Below are positions 41,766-51,158 of a stretch of 64,000 nt of DNA, in pieces. The translations under genes and the position numbers were made by a program. Positions within the stretch are counted from its first letter, which is position 1. Every line of letters begins with the position of its first letter. This DNA comes from Candidatus Nitrosopelagicus sp. (GTDB lineage: Archaea > Thermoproteota > Nitrososphaeria > Nitrososphaerales > Nitrosopumilaceae), in the NCBI GenBank assembly GCA_028345965.1, contig JAOMEP010000002.1, positions 32,502-96,501 of the forward strand, in the 5' to 3' direction. Below the pieces are notes generated by a model, which was given only the letters and a program-made list of their open reading frames with translations, was not told where the DNA came from and ran no database searches.

Positions 41766-42035
41766 ATCATAATCTGGTTTCCAAATTTTTACATTTGGTG
41801 GGGTTACAATGATTCTTTCTTCTCCTAATCTTGCAATGTCTGCTTCTGCATTACGTGCAATAACATAAAGCTCCTCTACAACCTTACGTAACTTTTCAAC
41901 ATCTGATTGTGCCAATGGTGTAACTCTTAAAATGAGAACCATTCCTTTTTTGATGTCTTCTTTTATTGAATGTAAATCACTAGGATCACGAATAGTGATT
42001 GCTTTCAAGTACGTTGTGTTTTCTTGTTTCTGCAC
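41757..42035 (-). CDS. sepF: Cell-division protein SepF
   Basis: This 92-residue protein matches the SepF/DUF552 core: an initial strand (TYLKAITIRD), helix (DLHSIKEDIKKG), strand (MVLILRVTPL), helix (EKLRKVVEELYVIARNAEADIARLG) and a final EERIIVTPPNVKIW strand. SepF links FtsZ to the membrane in FtsZ-dividing archaea. The amphipathic membrane helix expected at the N terminus is not evident within the ten residues before the core. It shares the organism with CdvB (196-855), so thaumarchaeal division components of both kinds are encoded here. Confidence 0.8.
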   Translation of the reverse strand: MQKQENTTYLKAITIRDPSDLHSIKEDIKKGMVLILRVTPLAQSDVEKLRKVVEELYVIARNAEADIARLGEERIIVTPPNVKIWKPDYDLK

Positions 42036-42092
42036 AGCTATATTCCCGATCTACACCTTCATAAACTCTTTTGATCTATTTAGCCTCAAAAA

Positions 42093-43160
42093 TTACACGA
42101 CACACAAGTCTTTTGTAAATTTATGCAAAAGAATTGGGTTTTTTTGTGTTACAACTAATGAATCTTCAATTCGTACACCAAACTTTTTTGGAATGTAAAT
42201 GCCTGGCTCTACAGTAATTGCCATATTTTTTTCTAACTTTGTAGAACTTCTTGGTCCAATTGTTGGTAATTCATGTACATCTAATCCAATACCATGTCCA
42301 GTTGAATGAATGAAATATTTTCCATAACCTGATTCATCAATGATTTTTCTACATGCATCATCAATTTTTTTACAATCTATGTTTGGTTTAACAGCTTTTA
42401 GTCCAGCTTTTTGTGATTCTTTAACAATTTCATAAACATTTTTTTCTTCAGTAGAAATTTTTCCTACTGCAAATGTTCGCGTTGCATCTGAAACATAACC
42501 TTTGTAACGTAATGTTAAATCTACGACAATTAATTCATTTTTCTTAAATTTTCTATTAGTAACTTGTGCATGTGGTAATGCTCCATTTGGTCCACCAGCA
42601 ATAATTAATGGATTTAGTGTAGAACGATATCCTGTGTCAAACATTTCATTTTTTACTGCATATGACATCAAAATTGCTTGAAGTTCTGATTCTTTTTGCC
42701 CTACTTTAATTTTCTTCTGACAAATTCCAAACATTTCATCAATTATTTTAGATGCCTTTTTTAGAATTTTAATCTCATTGTCATCTTTGACTTCTCTTGA
42801 TTTGTTAAATGGCTCAATTGAATTTTTAATTTTTGGAAATGTTTTTTTCAAAGACTGCATTACAGAATAATTCTGACAATCTGTACAAACCTTACCTTTC
42901 AAAAATTTCTTCAATGTTAACAAAGAACTCATTCCACGATCAGATTGAATTACTGTACATTCAATTCCTTCTTCTTTTGCACGACCAATTTCCAATTCTG
43001 GAGCAATAATCGTAGTCTTTCCATTCTTTTCTAAAATTCCAATTGCTTCCCCCCAAAATCCAGTCATGTAAAATAGATTTTCTGGTTCTAATGCAACTAA
43101 CATATCACAACCTGTAATCTCTTTACAATTTTTCAAGAGTCTCTTTCGTCTAACTTTCAA
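42093..43160 (-). CDS. Xaa-Pro aminopeptidase (M24 family)
   Basis: This 355-residue peptidase has an N-terminal creatinase-like domain (about 1-130) and a pita-bread metal domain (about 135-355). Metal ligands are in the VVDLTLRYKGYVSDATRTFAVG segment (two Asp), HSTGHGIGLDVHELP (His) and the Glu-containing TVEPGIYIP. A final IEDSLVVT follows. It removes N-terminal residues before proline or handles short peptides. Confidence 0.88.
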   Translation of the reverse strand: MKVRRKRLLKNCKEITGCDMLVALEPENLFYMTGFWGEAIGILEKNGKTTIIAPELEIGRAKEEGIECTVIQSDRGMSSLLTLKKFLKGKVCTDCQNYSVMQSLKKTFPKIKNSIEPFNKSREVKDDNEIKILKKASKIIDEMFGICQKKIKVGQKESELQAILMSYAVKNEMFDTGYRSTLNPLIIAGGPNGALPHAQVTNRKFKKNELIVVDLTLRYKGYVSDATRTFAVGKISTEEKNVYEIVKESQKAGLKAVKPNIDCKKIDDACRKIIDESGYGKYFIHSTGHGIGLDVHELPTIGPRSSTKLEKNMAITVEPGIYIPKKFGVRIEDSLVVTQKNPILLHKFTKDLCVV

Positions 43161-43265
43161 TAATCTTAATGCATTCTTAATCTGAATTTATGTTTGGTGT
43201 CTAGATAATTCAAAATAGTTATAAAAATAGAACAAAAATTAGTGATTACGCGATAAGACTCATCT

Positions 43266-43418
43266 TTATTCTTTATCGGCAATTCTATATCGTAGATATT
43301 TATCATCTGGAGAAAATTTTGCAGGATGTACACTTTTTGTAGCTAGATCACACTTTCTACAAATTTCTTTTAGTGTATATGCTCCACATTCTGTACATTT
43401 TCTTAATTGAAAACGCAT
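43266..43418 (-). CDS. nop10: Ribosome biogenesis/H/ACA RNP protein Nop10
   Basis: I read this from the DNA: ATG 43418, TAA 43266, 50 residues. It begins MRFQLRKCTECGAYTL and continues EICRKCD, then VHPAKFSPDDKYLRYR. Two CxxC pairs (C8, C11, C20, C23) form the zinc ribbon and the HPAKFSPDDKY segment is diagnostic for Nop10. It serves H/ACA guide-RNA pseudouridylation with Cbf5. The start overlaps the stop of the aIF2-alpha gene by one base, the order usual in archaea. Confidence 0.9.
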   Translation of the reverse strand: MRFQLRKCTECGAYTLKEICRKCDLATKSVHPAKFSPDDKYLRYRIADKE

Positions 43419-44218
43419 TATCCTTCACCAATCTTTATCGATTCTTCTCGTGTAAAAACATAAACTCCATTTTGTTTTTTCACACTTTTTTCTATTTTTT
43501 CTAAAATTGGTTTTAAAGATTTTTCTGCAGTTTTAAAATCTTGAGAAACTAAACTTAATCTGTATTTTGGTGCACCCAAATATGTTATCTCTATTTTTGC
43601 ATCTTCAACATTTTCTGCATCTTTTAGTGTTTTTTTGATTAGTTCAACCCCGTTGGATTGATTATTTGAAATCTCTAAAATTCCCCTTAATTCCACTGAT
43701 GGAAGTTTCATTTTTGAACAAATATCTTCAATAGTTGTCATTACTTTCTTTTGAAGTTTCAAATCTTCTATCTCAGTACTTCCTTTGATTGCAATATTCA
43801 ACATTGCATCATAAACTGAATCATATTTTGACAAAAATTTATCTTCTAAATCTTCAATTTGTTTTGTAGTTAATACTGATTTTTCTTGAATATTTTTTAA
43901 AATTCCTTGTTCTTTTTCAAATCTTTTAACATCAAGAAGTTTCTTTTTTCTTTGATCTTTTGAAATTTGTTTTAATGATAGATCAATTTCCTTTCTACCG
44001 GTTTCAACTTTTTTTACTAGTAAGACTTTCTTTTCTCCTTCTCTTACGTACTTGTTTACTTTACGTACCCATCCCGGAGCAATTTCTGAAACGTGTAAAA
44101 ATCCTTGAATTTTATTATATTCATCGAGTGTGACGTAAGCACCATGATCACTAATTTTTGTCACTGTTGCAATTACAATCTCACCAGTTTCTGGTAATTC
44201 TTGCGTATCTGATACCAT
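43418..44218 (-). CDS. eif2a: Translation initiation factor aIF2 alpha subunit
   Basis: This 266-residue subunit of the initiator-tRNA carrier has an N-terminal S1 domain (GEIVIATVTKISDHGAYVTLDEYNKIQGFLHVSEI), a helical middle domain (DLSLKQISKDQRKKKLLDVKRFEKE) and a C-terminal alpha-beta domain (EDAKIEITYLGAPKYRLSLVSQDFKTAE). All three domains are complete. nop10 follows with a one-base overlap. Confidence 0.93.
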   Translation of the reverse strand: MVSDTQELPETGEIVIATVTKISDHGAYVTLDEYNKIQGFLHVSEIAPGWVRKVNKYVREGEKKVLLVKKVETGRKEIDLSLKQISKDQRKKKLLDVKRFEKEQGILKNIQEKSVLTTKQIEDLEDKFLSKYDSVYDAMLNIAIKGSTEIEDLKLQKKVMTTIEDICSKMKLPSVELRGILEISNNQSNGVELIKKTLKDAENVEDAKIEITYLGAPKYRLSLVSQDFKTAEKSLKPILEKIEKSVKKQNGVYVFTREESIKIGEG

Positions 44219-44243
44219 TCTACTTTTTCTCTATCTGTTAAGG

Positions 44244-44777
44244 TTAAAAATCAATTCCTTTCTTTGCCTTTATTCCAGATTTGAATGGATGTTTGATCTC
44301 TTTCATTTCTGTAACTAAATCTGCTAACTCAATAATCTCTTCTTTTGCATCTCTTCCTGTTAAAACAAGATCTAAATTAGAAGGCTTTTCTTGTATAATT
44401 TTTATTATTTCATGTACATCTATCAAACCCAAATTAATTGCATAGTTTATCTCATCTAGAATGATTACATTATATTTTTCTGAAAAAATTTTTTCTCTGC
44501 AGATTCTTAATGCTTCTTCAGCATATTTTTCATGTTCTTCTCTTGTACTCGTGTCGTCTAATATTCCAACAAATCCTTTTCCTATTGCAATTAATTCAAA
44601 ATTTGGTTCTAATTTCTTTGAAGAATCCATTTCTCCATAATGCCATGATCCTTTGATGAATTGTAACATGCACACTTTGTGCTCATAACCAATTGCTCTC
44701 ATTGCCAGACCTAATGCTGCAGTGGTTTTACCTTTTCCATTTCCTGTATAAACAATTACCAATCCCTCTTTGCTCAT
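44244..44777 (-). CDS. cobO: Cob(I)yrinic acid a,c-diamide adenosyltransferase
   Basis: This 177-residue ATP-binding enzyme attaches the adenosyl group to cobalt. It has the P-loop YTGNGKGKTTAALGLAMRA at the N terminus, DEINYAINLGLI in the middle and LVLTGRDAKEEIIELADLVTEMKEIKHPF near the end, which fit CobO/BtuR. It is the first gene of the cobalamin block and is divergent from cbiA. Confidence 0.9.
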   Translation of the reverse strand: MSKEGLVIVYTGNGKGKTTAALGLAMRAIGYEHKVCMLQFIKGSWHYGEMDSSKKLEPNFELIAIGKGFVGILDDTSTREEHEKYAEEALRICREKIFSEKYNVIILDEINYAINLGLIDVHEIIKIIQEKPSNLDLVLTGRDAKEEIIELADLVTEMKEIKHPFKSGIKAKKGIDF

Positions 44778-44862
44778 ATCTACACAAGAAAATCATCTAG
44801 TAAAAACATTGTAAATATTAAATTAAATCCATTTAAATAAAAAACAACATTAACAAAAGAAA

Positions 44863-46206
44863 TTGAGAGTTCCAAGATTAGTAATTGCAGGTTCGACTAG
44901 TGGTGTTGGGAAAACATCAATCACTAGTGCAATAATTTATGGGCTAAAAAAAAGAGGTTTTTCAGTACAACCATTCAAAGTTGGACCTGATTATATTGAT
45001 CCAAGTTACTTGAGTTCTATTTCAAAAAATGAAACTAAAAACTTAGATGTTTGGTTAATGGGAACACAAGAATTAATTCAAAGCTTTACAAGAAATTCAA
45101 AATCAGATATTTCAATTATTGAAGGTGTAATGGGTTACTATGATGGATTTGGAGGAAAATCAAATCTTGCAAGCACACATCATGTTGCAACACTACTTGA
45201 ATCACCTGTAATTTTAATTCTTGATGCAAGTAAAACTTCTCGTTCAATCGCTGCAACCGCATTAGGATTTATTAAATTTCACAAAAACTCAAGAATCTCT
45301 GGAATTATCTTAAACAAAATTGGAAGTAAAAAACATGAAGATCTTTGCCGAGCTGCTTTACTAAATCTCAAAATTCCAATAATTGGTGTTATTCCAAAAA
45401 ATCCATCAGCTAATTTAGAATCAAGACATTTAGGGTTAATTCCTGTTCGAGAACAAAAACATCTTCATAATAAAATTAGACAAATTTCAAAAGAGATTTC
45501 TGATTATCTTGATTTTGATCTAATTGAAAAAATTTGTAAAACAGCATCCTCTTTAAATAAAATAAAATCTGTAAAAACCACAAAATCAAAAATCTCAGTT
45601 GCTATTGCACTTGATAATTCATTTAATTTCTATTATCATGACAACATTGAAGCATTAAGACGTGAAGGTGCAAAAATAAAATTTTTCAGTCCAATTAATG
45701 ATAAAAAAATTCCAAATTGTGATTTAATTTATCTTGGTGGTGGTTTTCCTGAAATTTTGGCTTCATCACTAGCAAAAAACTCGTCAATGAAAAAATCTAT
45801 AAAAAATAATGCTGAAAATGGAACGCCAATTTATGCTGAATGTGGTGGACTCATGTATCTTACAAATTCAATTACCTATGGAAAGAAAAAATCAAAAATG
45901 GTTGGTCTATTTGATGTAGATACTATAATGACAAAAAAAATGACATTAAATTACACTGAGGGAAAAATTAATTCAAATTGTATTTTATCTAAACCACGTA
46001 ATTTCCGTGCACATGAATTTCACTATTCAAAAATAATTAACGTACCAAAAGATTCAAAATTTCTTTATGATTTAAAAATTGGTGAAGGAATTTCATCACA
46101 TAAAGATGCAATAACTGAATATAATACAATAGCATCATACTGTCATCTTTATTTTGATAGTGCAAAATTTGCTTTAAATTTAATTCAAAATACTTTAAAA
46201 ATTTAG
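44863..46206 (+). CDS. cbiA: Cobyrinate a,c-diamide synthase CbiA
   Basis: This 447-residue amidase transfers nitrogen from glutamine to cobyrinic acid. The N-terminal P-loop is AGSTSGVGKTSITSA and FKVGPDYIDPSYLS follows. The C-terminal glutaminase domain has YLGGGFPEILASSL and YAECGGLMYLTNS with the catalytic cysteine. The start is TTG. The P-loop wording and amidase domain match CbiA rather than CobQ/CbiP. It overlaps the convergent cbiC by four bases. Confidence 0.9.
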   Translation: MRVPRLVIAGSTSGVGKTSITSAIIYGLKKRGFSVQPFKVGPDYIDPSYLSSISKNETKNLDVWLMGTQELIQSFTRNSKSDISIIEGVMGYYDGFGGKSNLASTHHVATLLESPVILILDASKTSRSIAATALGFIKFHKNSRISGIILNKIGSKKHEDLCRAALLNLKIPIIGVIPKNPSANLESRHLGLIPVREQKHLHNKIRQISKEISDYLDFDLIEKICKTASSLNKIKSVKTTKSKISVAIALDNSFNFYYHDNIEALRREGAKIKFFSPINDKKIPNCDLIYLGGGFPEILASSLAKNSSMKKSIKNNAENGTPIYAECGGLMYLTNSITYGKKKSKMVGLFDVDTIMTKKMTLNYTEGKINSNCILSKPRNFRAHEFHYSKIINVPKDSKFLYDLKIGEGISSHKDAITEYNTIASYCHLYFDSAKFALNLIQNTLKI

Positions 46207-46838
46207 TTAATTCCTTGTCTTAACAATTTGTATAATGCATTAATTATTGCAGATGCACAAGGACTTCCTCCTTTACGACCAATATTTGTTATAAATGGAA
46301 TTTCTGTTTTTGACAACTCGTCTTTTGATTCCACTGCAGAAACAAAACCTACTGGCATGCCAACAACCAATGCAGGCTTTACCAATCCTTCTCTAAACAT
46401 TTCCATTACTTCTAAAAGTGCAGTTGGGGCATTTCCTACAACAACAATTCCTCCATCAATTTCTTTTTCAGCTACTCTCATAGACATCTGTGCTCTAGTT
46501 TTTCCTGCTTTTTTTGCAGATTCCATTAAAGATGGATCTGAAATATTACAAATCATACTATTTCCAAAATCTTTTGGATTTTGTTTATTCATTAATCCAA
46601 TAACACCATTCACATCTGCAACTATGCTCTGTCCATTTTTTAATGCATTAATTCCATTTGAAATTGCATCTTTATGAAAAAGAAGCTTATTTTCTCTAGC
46701 AAAATCAAAATCTGCGGTTGAATGAATTATTCTTCTAACAATTGGCCATTCCATTTCATTGTATGGATGAGAACCTATCTCATTTTCAATGATCTGCATA
46801 CTTTCATCTTCTATCTCTTGTCCTTTCCTAGTTTGCAT
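46203..46838 (-). CDS. cbiC: Precorrin-8X methylmutase CbiC
   Basis: This 211-residue enzyme moves a methyl group from C11 to C12 on the corrin precursor. The conserved segments RRIIHSTADFDFA, with the catalytic histidine, VVGNAPTALLEVMEMF and GMPVGFVSAVESK are present. Its start overlaps cbiX by 11 bases, so cbiD-cbiG-cbiX-cbiC is read as one unit. Confidence 0.9.
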   Translation of the reverse strand: MQTRKGQEIEDESMQIIENEIGSHPYNEMEWPIVRRIIHSTADFDFARENKLLFHKDAISNGINALKNGQSIVADVNGVIGLMNKQNPKDFGNSMICNISDPSLMESAKKAGKTRAQMSMRVAEKEIDGGIVVVGNAPTALLEVMEMFREGLVKPALVVGMPVGFVSAVESKDELSKTEIPFITNIGRKGGSPCASAIINALYKLLRQGIN

Positions 46839-47580
46839 CTTCTACCTCTTTAGCTCTTTCTAAAATTAAATCAATCATTTTTTCATCTGTACCTAAGTGT
46901 TTTGTAACAAATACTTTCTTTAAATTTGCATTGTCTAAAGCTGGTAATAGATCGTTATTGACATCTATCTTCACATGAGCCCCTTCATGTAAAAAATAAA
47001 AAACAATTATCAAAACTTCTGGACTATTCTTCTGACATGCCTGTATTCCTTCTTCTATTGTCGGTCCTTCAATTTCTAAATAACAGCGACTGACATTTCT
47101 ATAAGATGGTTTTAGCTCATCTACAACATAATCAATCGATATTCCTGAATTTGGATCTTTACTTCCATGTCCAATAATGAGTACATCCACATTTTCTTTT
47201 GGAATATCTACTGAATTTTCTCTTAATGTGGTAATTACTCTGTTATCTACTAATTCTACTAATTTTTTATGCATAGTCATTGGTTTTGTAACTAGAAATT
47301 TGATCTTTGTATCTTTTTGATACTTCATTGCATCTGCTACTGCAATCTTCACTTTTCTTCCTGGATATAGAAAATATGGAACTATTGTCATTTGTTCAAC
47401 GTCTTTTTTTAAACATACATCCATTCCATCTTCAATAAATGGTGGAACAACTTCTAAAAAGCAAAACTCTGTAAAATCATAATTTCCTTTTTCTCTAACT
47501 TTTTCACAAATCATCTCTAACTCTTCACCAGCTTCTCTTTCTCTACTTCCTCTATCAATTATCATTAATCCTCTTTTCAT
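46828..47580 (-). CDS. cbiX: Sirohydrochlorin cobaltochelatase CbiX, two-domain
   Basis: This 250-residue class II chelatase inserts cobalt into sirohydrochlorin. It is a fusion of two CbiX domains. The C-terminal half has the expected metal histidines H138 (IIGHGSKDPN) and H202 (LHEGAHVK). In the N-terminal half the aligned places are R10 (IIDRGSRE) and K76 (YPGRKVKI), so that half has lost both histidines. The gene overlaps cbiG by four bases and cbiC by 11. Function as a chelatase should rest on the C-terminal site. Confidence 0.85.
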   Translation of the reverse strand: MKRGLMIIDRGSREREAGEELEMICEKVREKGNYDFTEFCFLEVVPPFIEDGMDVCLKKDVEQMTIVPYFLYPGRKVKIAVADAMKYQKDTKIKFLVTKPMTMHKKLVELVDNRVITTLRENSVDIPKENVDVLIIGHGSKDPNSGISIDYVVDELKPSYRNVSRCYLEIEGPTIEEGIQACQKNSPEVLIIVFYFLHEGAHVKIDVNNDLLPALDNANLKKVFVTKHLGTDEKMIDLILERAKEVEDAN

Positions 47581-48635
47581 TTTACCATCCTCGCTATAGC
47601 CACTGTTAGATTAGGTGGAAATTTCTGTTTCTCAACTATTAATTCACCTTCTGATGATTTTATTGCAGCAGCTTCTGAAACACTCGCGGTTCCTTCAAAC
47701 GCTTGAACTGTCTTTGAAGGATTTGGTGCAGTGATTGTTGCTAGCTCTTCTCTGTCAATGTATTCTATTGGTACATTCATCTCTTTACCCAATTCAATCA
47801 GTCCTATGATATCTTTGTCTTTTTTAATAGATACAAACCTAGCTATTTGATTTTGTTTTAATTCAAATTTTTCTAATGTTTCATTTACTCCATTCAAAAT
47901 AGTTTCTTTAGATGTATCCCAGTGTAATCCTATTCCTACAACCAAATTTGGAACTCTATATACTACAGAATCTTTCAATACTTCCTCATCATTGATTTGG
48001 TCATTTGTAATTATCAAATATCCCTTAGAATCAGAATCTTTCAAATCTTTTATGTTTGAAAAAAATGTAATATTTTCTGGTAGTTTTCCTTTCCACCATT
48101 CTTTTTTACCTGTATTCTGAAAAACTCCAATTTTTTCTTTGTTTACCATGAATGCGCTAATTCTAGTTACATTACTATCATCATCAATTTTCCAACCAAA
48201 TTCTCTTCCAACAAGATCTACTGCTATAGTTTTGTTAACATCTGCTGCTGTAGTGATGACCGGAGTAGCACCCATCTTCTTTGCAATTTCATTTGAAAGT
48301 TCATTCGCTCCTCCTAAATGTCCTGATAAAACACTAATCACAAAATTTGCATTATCATCAATCACGATTACTGCAGGATCTGTTTTTTTATCTTTGATAT
48401 GTGGCGCAAGTAATCTAATTACTGCACCTAATGAAAATAAACAAATTATTCCATCGTTATTTTTGAACAAATCAACAATCTTTTGAGTTGTAGACTCCTC
48501 ATACCATTGAATTTTTTCATTATCATTTGAAAATTTTATTGGTGCAAATATCTCAAAATCTGAAAAATGTTCTTTTAATTTTAAACCTATTTCTATTCCA
48601 TTTTTTGTAATTGCTAAAACAGCTATTTTCTTCAT
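47577..48635 (-). CDS. cbiG: Cobalt-precorrin-5A hydrolase CbiG
   Basis: This 352-residue protein opens the delta-lactone of cobalt-precorrin-5A. Typical segments are GAVIRLLAPHIKDKKTDPAV, VISVLSGHLGGANELS, TPVITTAADVNKTIAVD and the C-terminal SVSEAAAIKSS. The length covers both CbiG domains and there is no fusion with another cbi gene. It overlaps cbiX by four bases and follows cbiD by 42. Confidence 0.9.
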   Translation of the reverse strand: MKKIAVLAITKNGIEIGLKLKEHFSDFEIFAPIKFSNDNEKIQWYEESTTQKIVDLFKNNDGIICLFSLGAVIRLLAPHIKDKKTDPAVIVIDDNANFVISVLSGHLGGANELSNEIAKKMGATPVITTAADVNKTIAVDLVGREFGWKIDDDSNVTRISAFMVNKEKIGVFQNTGKKEWWKGKLPENITFFSNIKDLKDSDSKGYLIITNDQINDEEVLKDSVVYRVPNLVVGIGLHWDTSKETILNGVNETLEKFELKQNQIARFVSIKKDKDIIGLIELGKEMNVPIEYIDREELATITAPNPSKTVQAFEGTASVSEAAAIKSSEGELIVEKQKFPPNLTVAIARMVK

Positions 48636-48677
48636 AATATTAAAAATTCTGAATTAATTAAATGCCTTACTCTATTT

Positions 48678-49787
48678 CTAAAGTGTCCCTGTCTCAATTT
48701 CTGTTCTAGATAACACTTTACCATCAAAATCAAACAGTATTACCTCAACTGGAATCTTTCCTTCTGAGTGTTGCATCATTTGTTTACATGTTTCATTTGT
48801 AATTTGATCAAAAAATCCTTCTACTTTGTCTTCCATAATGATCTCTTGAACATTTCTAGCAGTATTTGCACCTAGAATTTTACTAATGGTTTCTGATTTT
48901 GCATCACATCTTTTTGCAAGTTCAGAAAGAAATTTCATATCTACTTTTCCACCTTTCACATGAGTCTGTTTTACACCTGCTGCCATTTTTGCTAATTTAC
49001 CAATAAATCCTGCTACATATGCTTTTTTCAATTCTTTTCTTGCACATTGTTTAATTGTGTAACCTGAAAAATCTCCCATTTGAATAAATGAATGATCTGG
49101 TAATTCTATAATTTCTCTTGCAAAGTCTTCACTTCTTCCTCCAGTTGTTAAAACAACATAGTCATCATTCATAGAACTTACAACTGCAATCTGTTGTCGT
49201 ATAGCTGCTGCAAACGATGCAGTTGAATATGGAATTACAATTCCACTTGTTCCTAAAATAGAAATCCCTCCCATTATTCCAATTCTTGGATTATCTGTTT
49301 TTGTTGCTAATTCTTTTCCTTTTGGTACGGATATTGTAATCTTGATTCCATTTTTTTTAAGTAACTCTTCACCAGCTTCTCTAACATTTTCCAAAATCAT
49401 TTTCTTTGGTGTTGGATTAATTGCAGCACTTCCAATTTCTAATCCTAATCCTGGCTTAGTAACTCGACCTACGCCCTCTCCGCCATCAATTTCAATCTCA
49501 TCAATTTTGTTTGTTAATTCAACATCAACAATAATTTCTGCACCATGTGTTACATCCGGATCATCTCCCCCATCTTTTATTACAGAACACTTTGCTGAAT
49601 TTTTGGTAAATTCACATGAATTAATTTTAATATCTAATCTTGAGCGTTTTGGTAATATGATATCTGTTTGTTCAATTTTCTTTTGATTAATAATTGATAA
49701 AATTCCTGCCTTTGATGATGCTGTAGCACAACTTCCTGTTGTAAATCCTGTGCGTAATTTCTTTTTAGTTTCTGGATTTGTATCCAC
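48678..49787 (-). CDS. cbiD: Cobalt-precorrin-5B C1-methyltransferase CbiD
   Basis: This 369-residue enzyme performs the C1 methylation of the anaerobic-type pathway. It begins with the signature KKKLRTGFTTGSCATASSKAG. GDDPDVTHGAEI, GEGVGRVTKPGLGLEIGSAAINPTPKKMI and TGGRSEDFAREI also match. Presence of CbiD together with CbiG points to the early-cobalt pathway. It is the first gene of the cbiD-G-X-C run. Confidence 0.92.
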   Translation of the reverse strand: MDTNPETKKKLRTGFTTGSCATASSKAGILSIINQKKIEQTDIILPKRSRLDIKINSCEFTKNSAKCSVIKDGGDDPDVTHGAEIIVDVELTNKIDEIEIDGGEGVGRVTKPGLGLEIGSAAINPTPKKMILENVREAGEELLKKNGIKITISVPKGKELATKTDNPRIGIMGGISILGTSGIVIPYSTASFAAAIRQQIAVVSSMNDDYVVLTTGGRSEDFAREIIELPDHSFIQMGDFSGYTIKQCARKELKKAYVAGFIGKLAKMAAGVKQTHVKGGKVDMKFLSELAKRCDAKSETISKILGANTARNVQEIIMEDKVEGFFDQITNETCKQMMQHSEGKIPVEVILFDFDGKVLSRTEIETGTL

Positions 49788-49821
49788 GTGAAATTTTTAA
49801 TTTTTTATGTAATAACTTTTG

Positions 49822-50295
49822 TTACAAACTAAGAATTTCATTAAGAATAATCCATAATGTAACAACACCTAATCCCCCATAAAGTAACAAATGTGTTGTT
49901 TTTTGTGATATTGGTTTCTCTCTATTATGTGTCTCTTGATTATAATCTCCTCCAAATTTTTGATTTTCTCTTCTCAATTCCTCAAAATTAAATCTCATAT
50001 CGTCTCCCATCTTTTCTCCTTGTGCTTTCCAAAAATTTTGATAGTCTTCTCCTGATACATGTTCATCTTTATTTGATTGGTTTTTTCGATGAGATTTTAG
50101 ATATTGATATGCTTCTGTAATCTCTTTGAATTTTTTACTAGCATTGATTTCATTATTTTTATCTGGATGGTATTTCAATGATAATTTTCTATAAGCCTGT
50201 TTGATCTCTTTATGACTGGAATCTTTAGTCACTCCTAAAATCTCTCTACATTCTTGCGCATTCTTACCAAATTTCACATGAATTTTTGTTGTCAT
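49822..50295 (-). CDS. Membrane-anchored DnaJ-domain protein
   Basis: This 157-residue protein has a J domain at about 15-70 ([31 protein letters not shown]) with the HPD motif needed to stimulate DnaK. A polar linker follows, and one C-terminal membrane helix (about 135-153, [21 protein letters not shown]) ends the protein. It lacks the Gly/Phe and zinc regions of full DnaJ. It may recruit DnaK to the membrane; grpE and dnaK are at 61703 onward. Confidence 0.85.
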   Translation of the reverse strand: MTTKIHVKFGKNAQECREILGVTKDSSHKEIKQAYRKLSLKYHPDKNNEINASKKFKEITEAYQYLKSHRKNQSNKDEHVSGEDYQNFWKAQGEKMGDDMRFNFEELRRENQKFGGDYNQETHNREKPISQKTTHLLLYGGLGVVTLWIILNEILSL

Positions 50296-50342
50296 GTACC
50301 TTCTCTGGATATGTTTAAAATAAAATATTTTATCATCTCATC

Positions 50343-51158
50343 ATGCGTACAAAAATTATTGATCGTGTGGTTATATCTGGCGCAAAGGGCTTTGTTGGAA
50401 AAAACCTACAAAAATTTCTCTCTGTAAATGGGATTTCATCAATTCCAATATCTCGCCAAAATTTTAAAAAAAATAAATTCCCTTCATTAAAAAATTCATT
50501 ACATTTTGTTCATCTTGCGGGAGTTGGTTCAGAATCTGTTAATCAGGATTCATTTGTACAAGTTAACATTGAATTAACAAAAACTGTGATTAATCTTTGT
50601 AAAAAAAATAATATTAAAAATATAATTTACTTTAGTGGTTTAGGAGTATCAAAAAATTCACGTTCTTCATATTTTATTTCTAAATTCAATGCTGAACAAT
50701 TAATAAAAAATTCTGGTCTTCAATATACAATATTTCGACCTTCATACATTCTAGGCAATGATGACTATCTGACAAAAAATATTTCTAAACAACTTATAAA
50801 AAAACAGGTACTTGTACCAGGTTCTGGAAAATTCCTTCTCCAACCAATATCAATTGATGATGTTTGTATGTGCATAAATGCTGCATTACACTCATCAAAA
50901 TTTTCAAATAAAATCATTGATCTAGTAGGACCTAATGAAATAACATTTCAAAATCTTATAAAAAAATCTGTATCTTCTAAGATAAAAATTAAAAAAATAA
51001 ATCTTGAACTGGCATATAAAAAAGCATTAAATGACATTAATTTTGAATATGGTGTTGAAGATTTGAATATACTAGTTGGTAACTATGTTGGAAATCATAA
51101 AAAATTACAAAATTTATGTGGTTTTAAATTTAAAAAAATTGAATCATTAAATGCCTGA
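50343..51158 (+). CDS. Atypical SDR/NAD-dependent epimerase-like protein
   Basis: This 271-residue protein has the Rossmann motif [17 protein letters not shown] near residue 8. [15 protein letters not shown] and [16 protein letters not shown], later, are the usual atypical-SDR positions seen in complex I assembly or NDUFA9-type proteins. The classic YxxxK is modified to [10 protein letters not shown], still with Tyr and Lys. A sugar-nucleotide, quinone or lipid substrate is possible. It overlaps the convergent metK by 12 bases. Confidence 0.8.
   Translation: MRTKIIDRVVISGAKGFVGKNLQKFLSVNGISSIPISRQNFKKNKFPSLKNSLHFVHLAGVGSESVNQDSFVQVNIELTKTVINLCKKNNIKNIIYFSGLGVSKNSRSSYFISKFNAEQLIKNSGLQYTIFRPSYILGNDDYLTKNISKQLIKKQVLVPGSGKFLLQPISIDDVCMCINAALHSSKFSNKIIDLVGPNEITFQNLIKKSVSSKIKIKKINLELAYKKALNDINFEYGVEDLNILVGNYVGNHKKLQNLCGFKFKKIESLNA

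Noticed and set aside
43161..43265. Possible short RNA or gene between the M24 peptidase and nop10
   Set aside because: I see no frame with a start and stop that gives a sensible peptide and no stable hairpin; the gap is probably promoter sequence for the peptidase gene.
44778..44862. Cobalamin riboswitch between cobO and cbiA
   Set aside because: The gap is short and AT-rich and no B12-box-like sequence is visible; such riboswitches are also not expected in this lineage.
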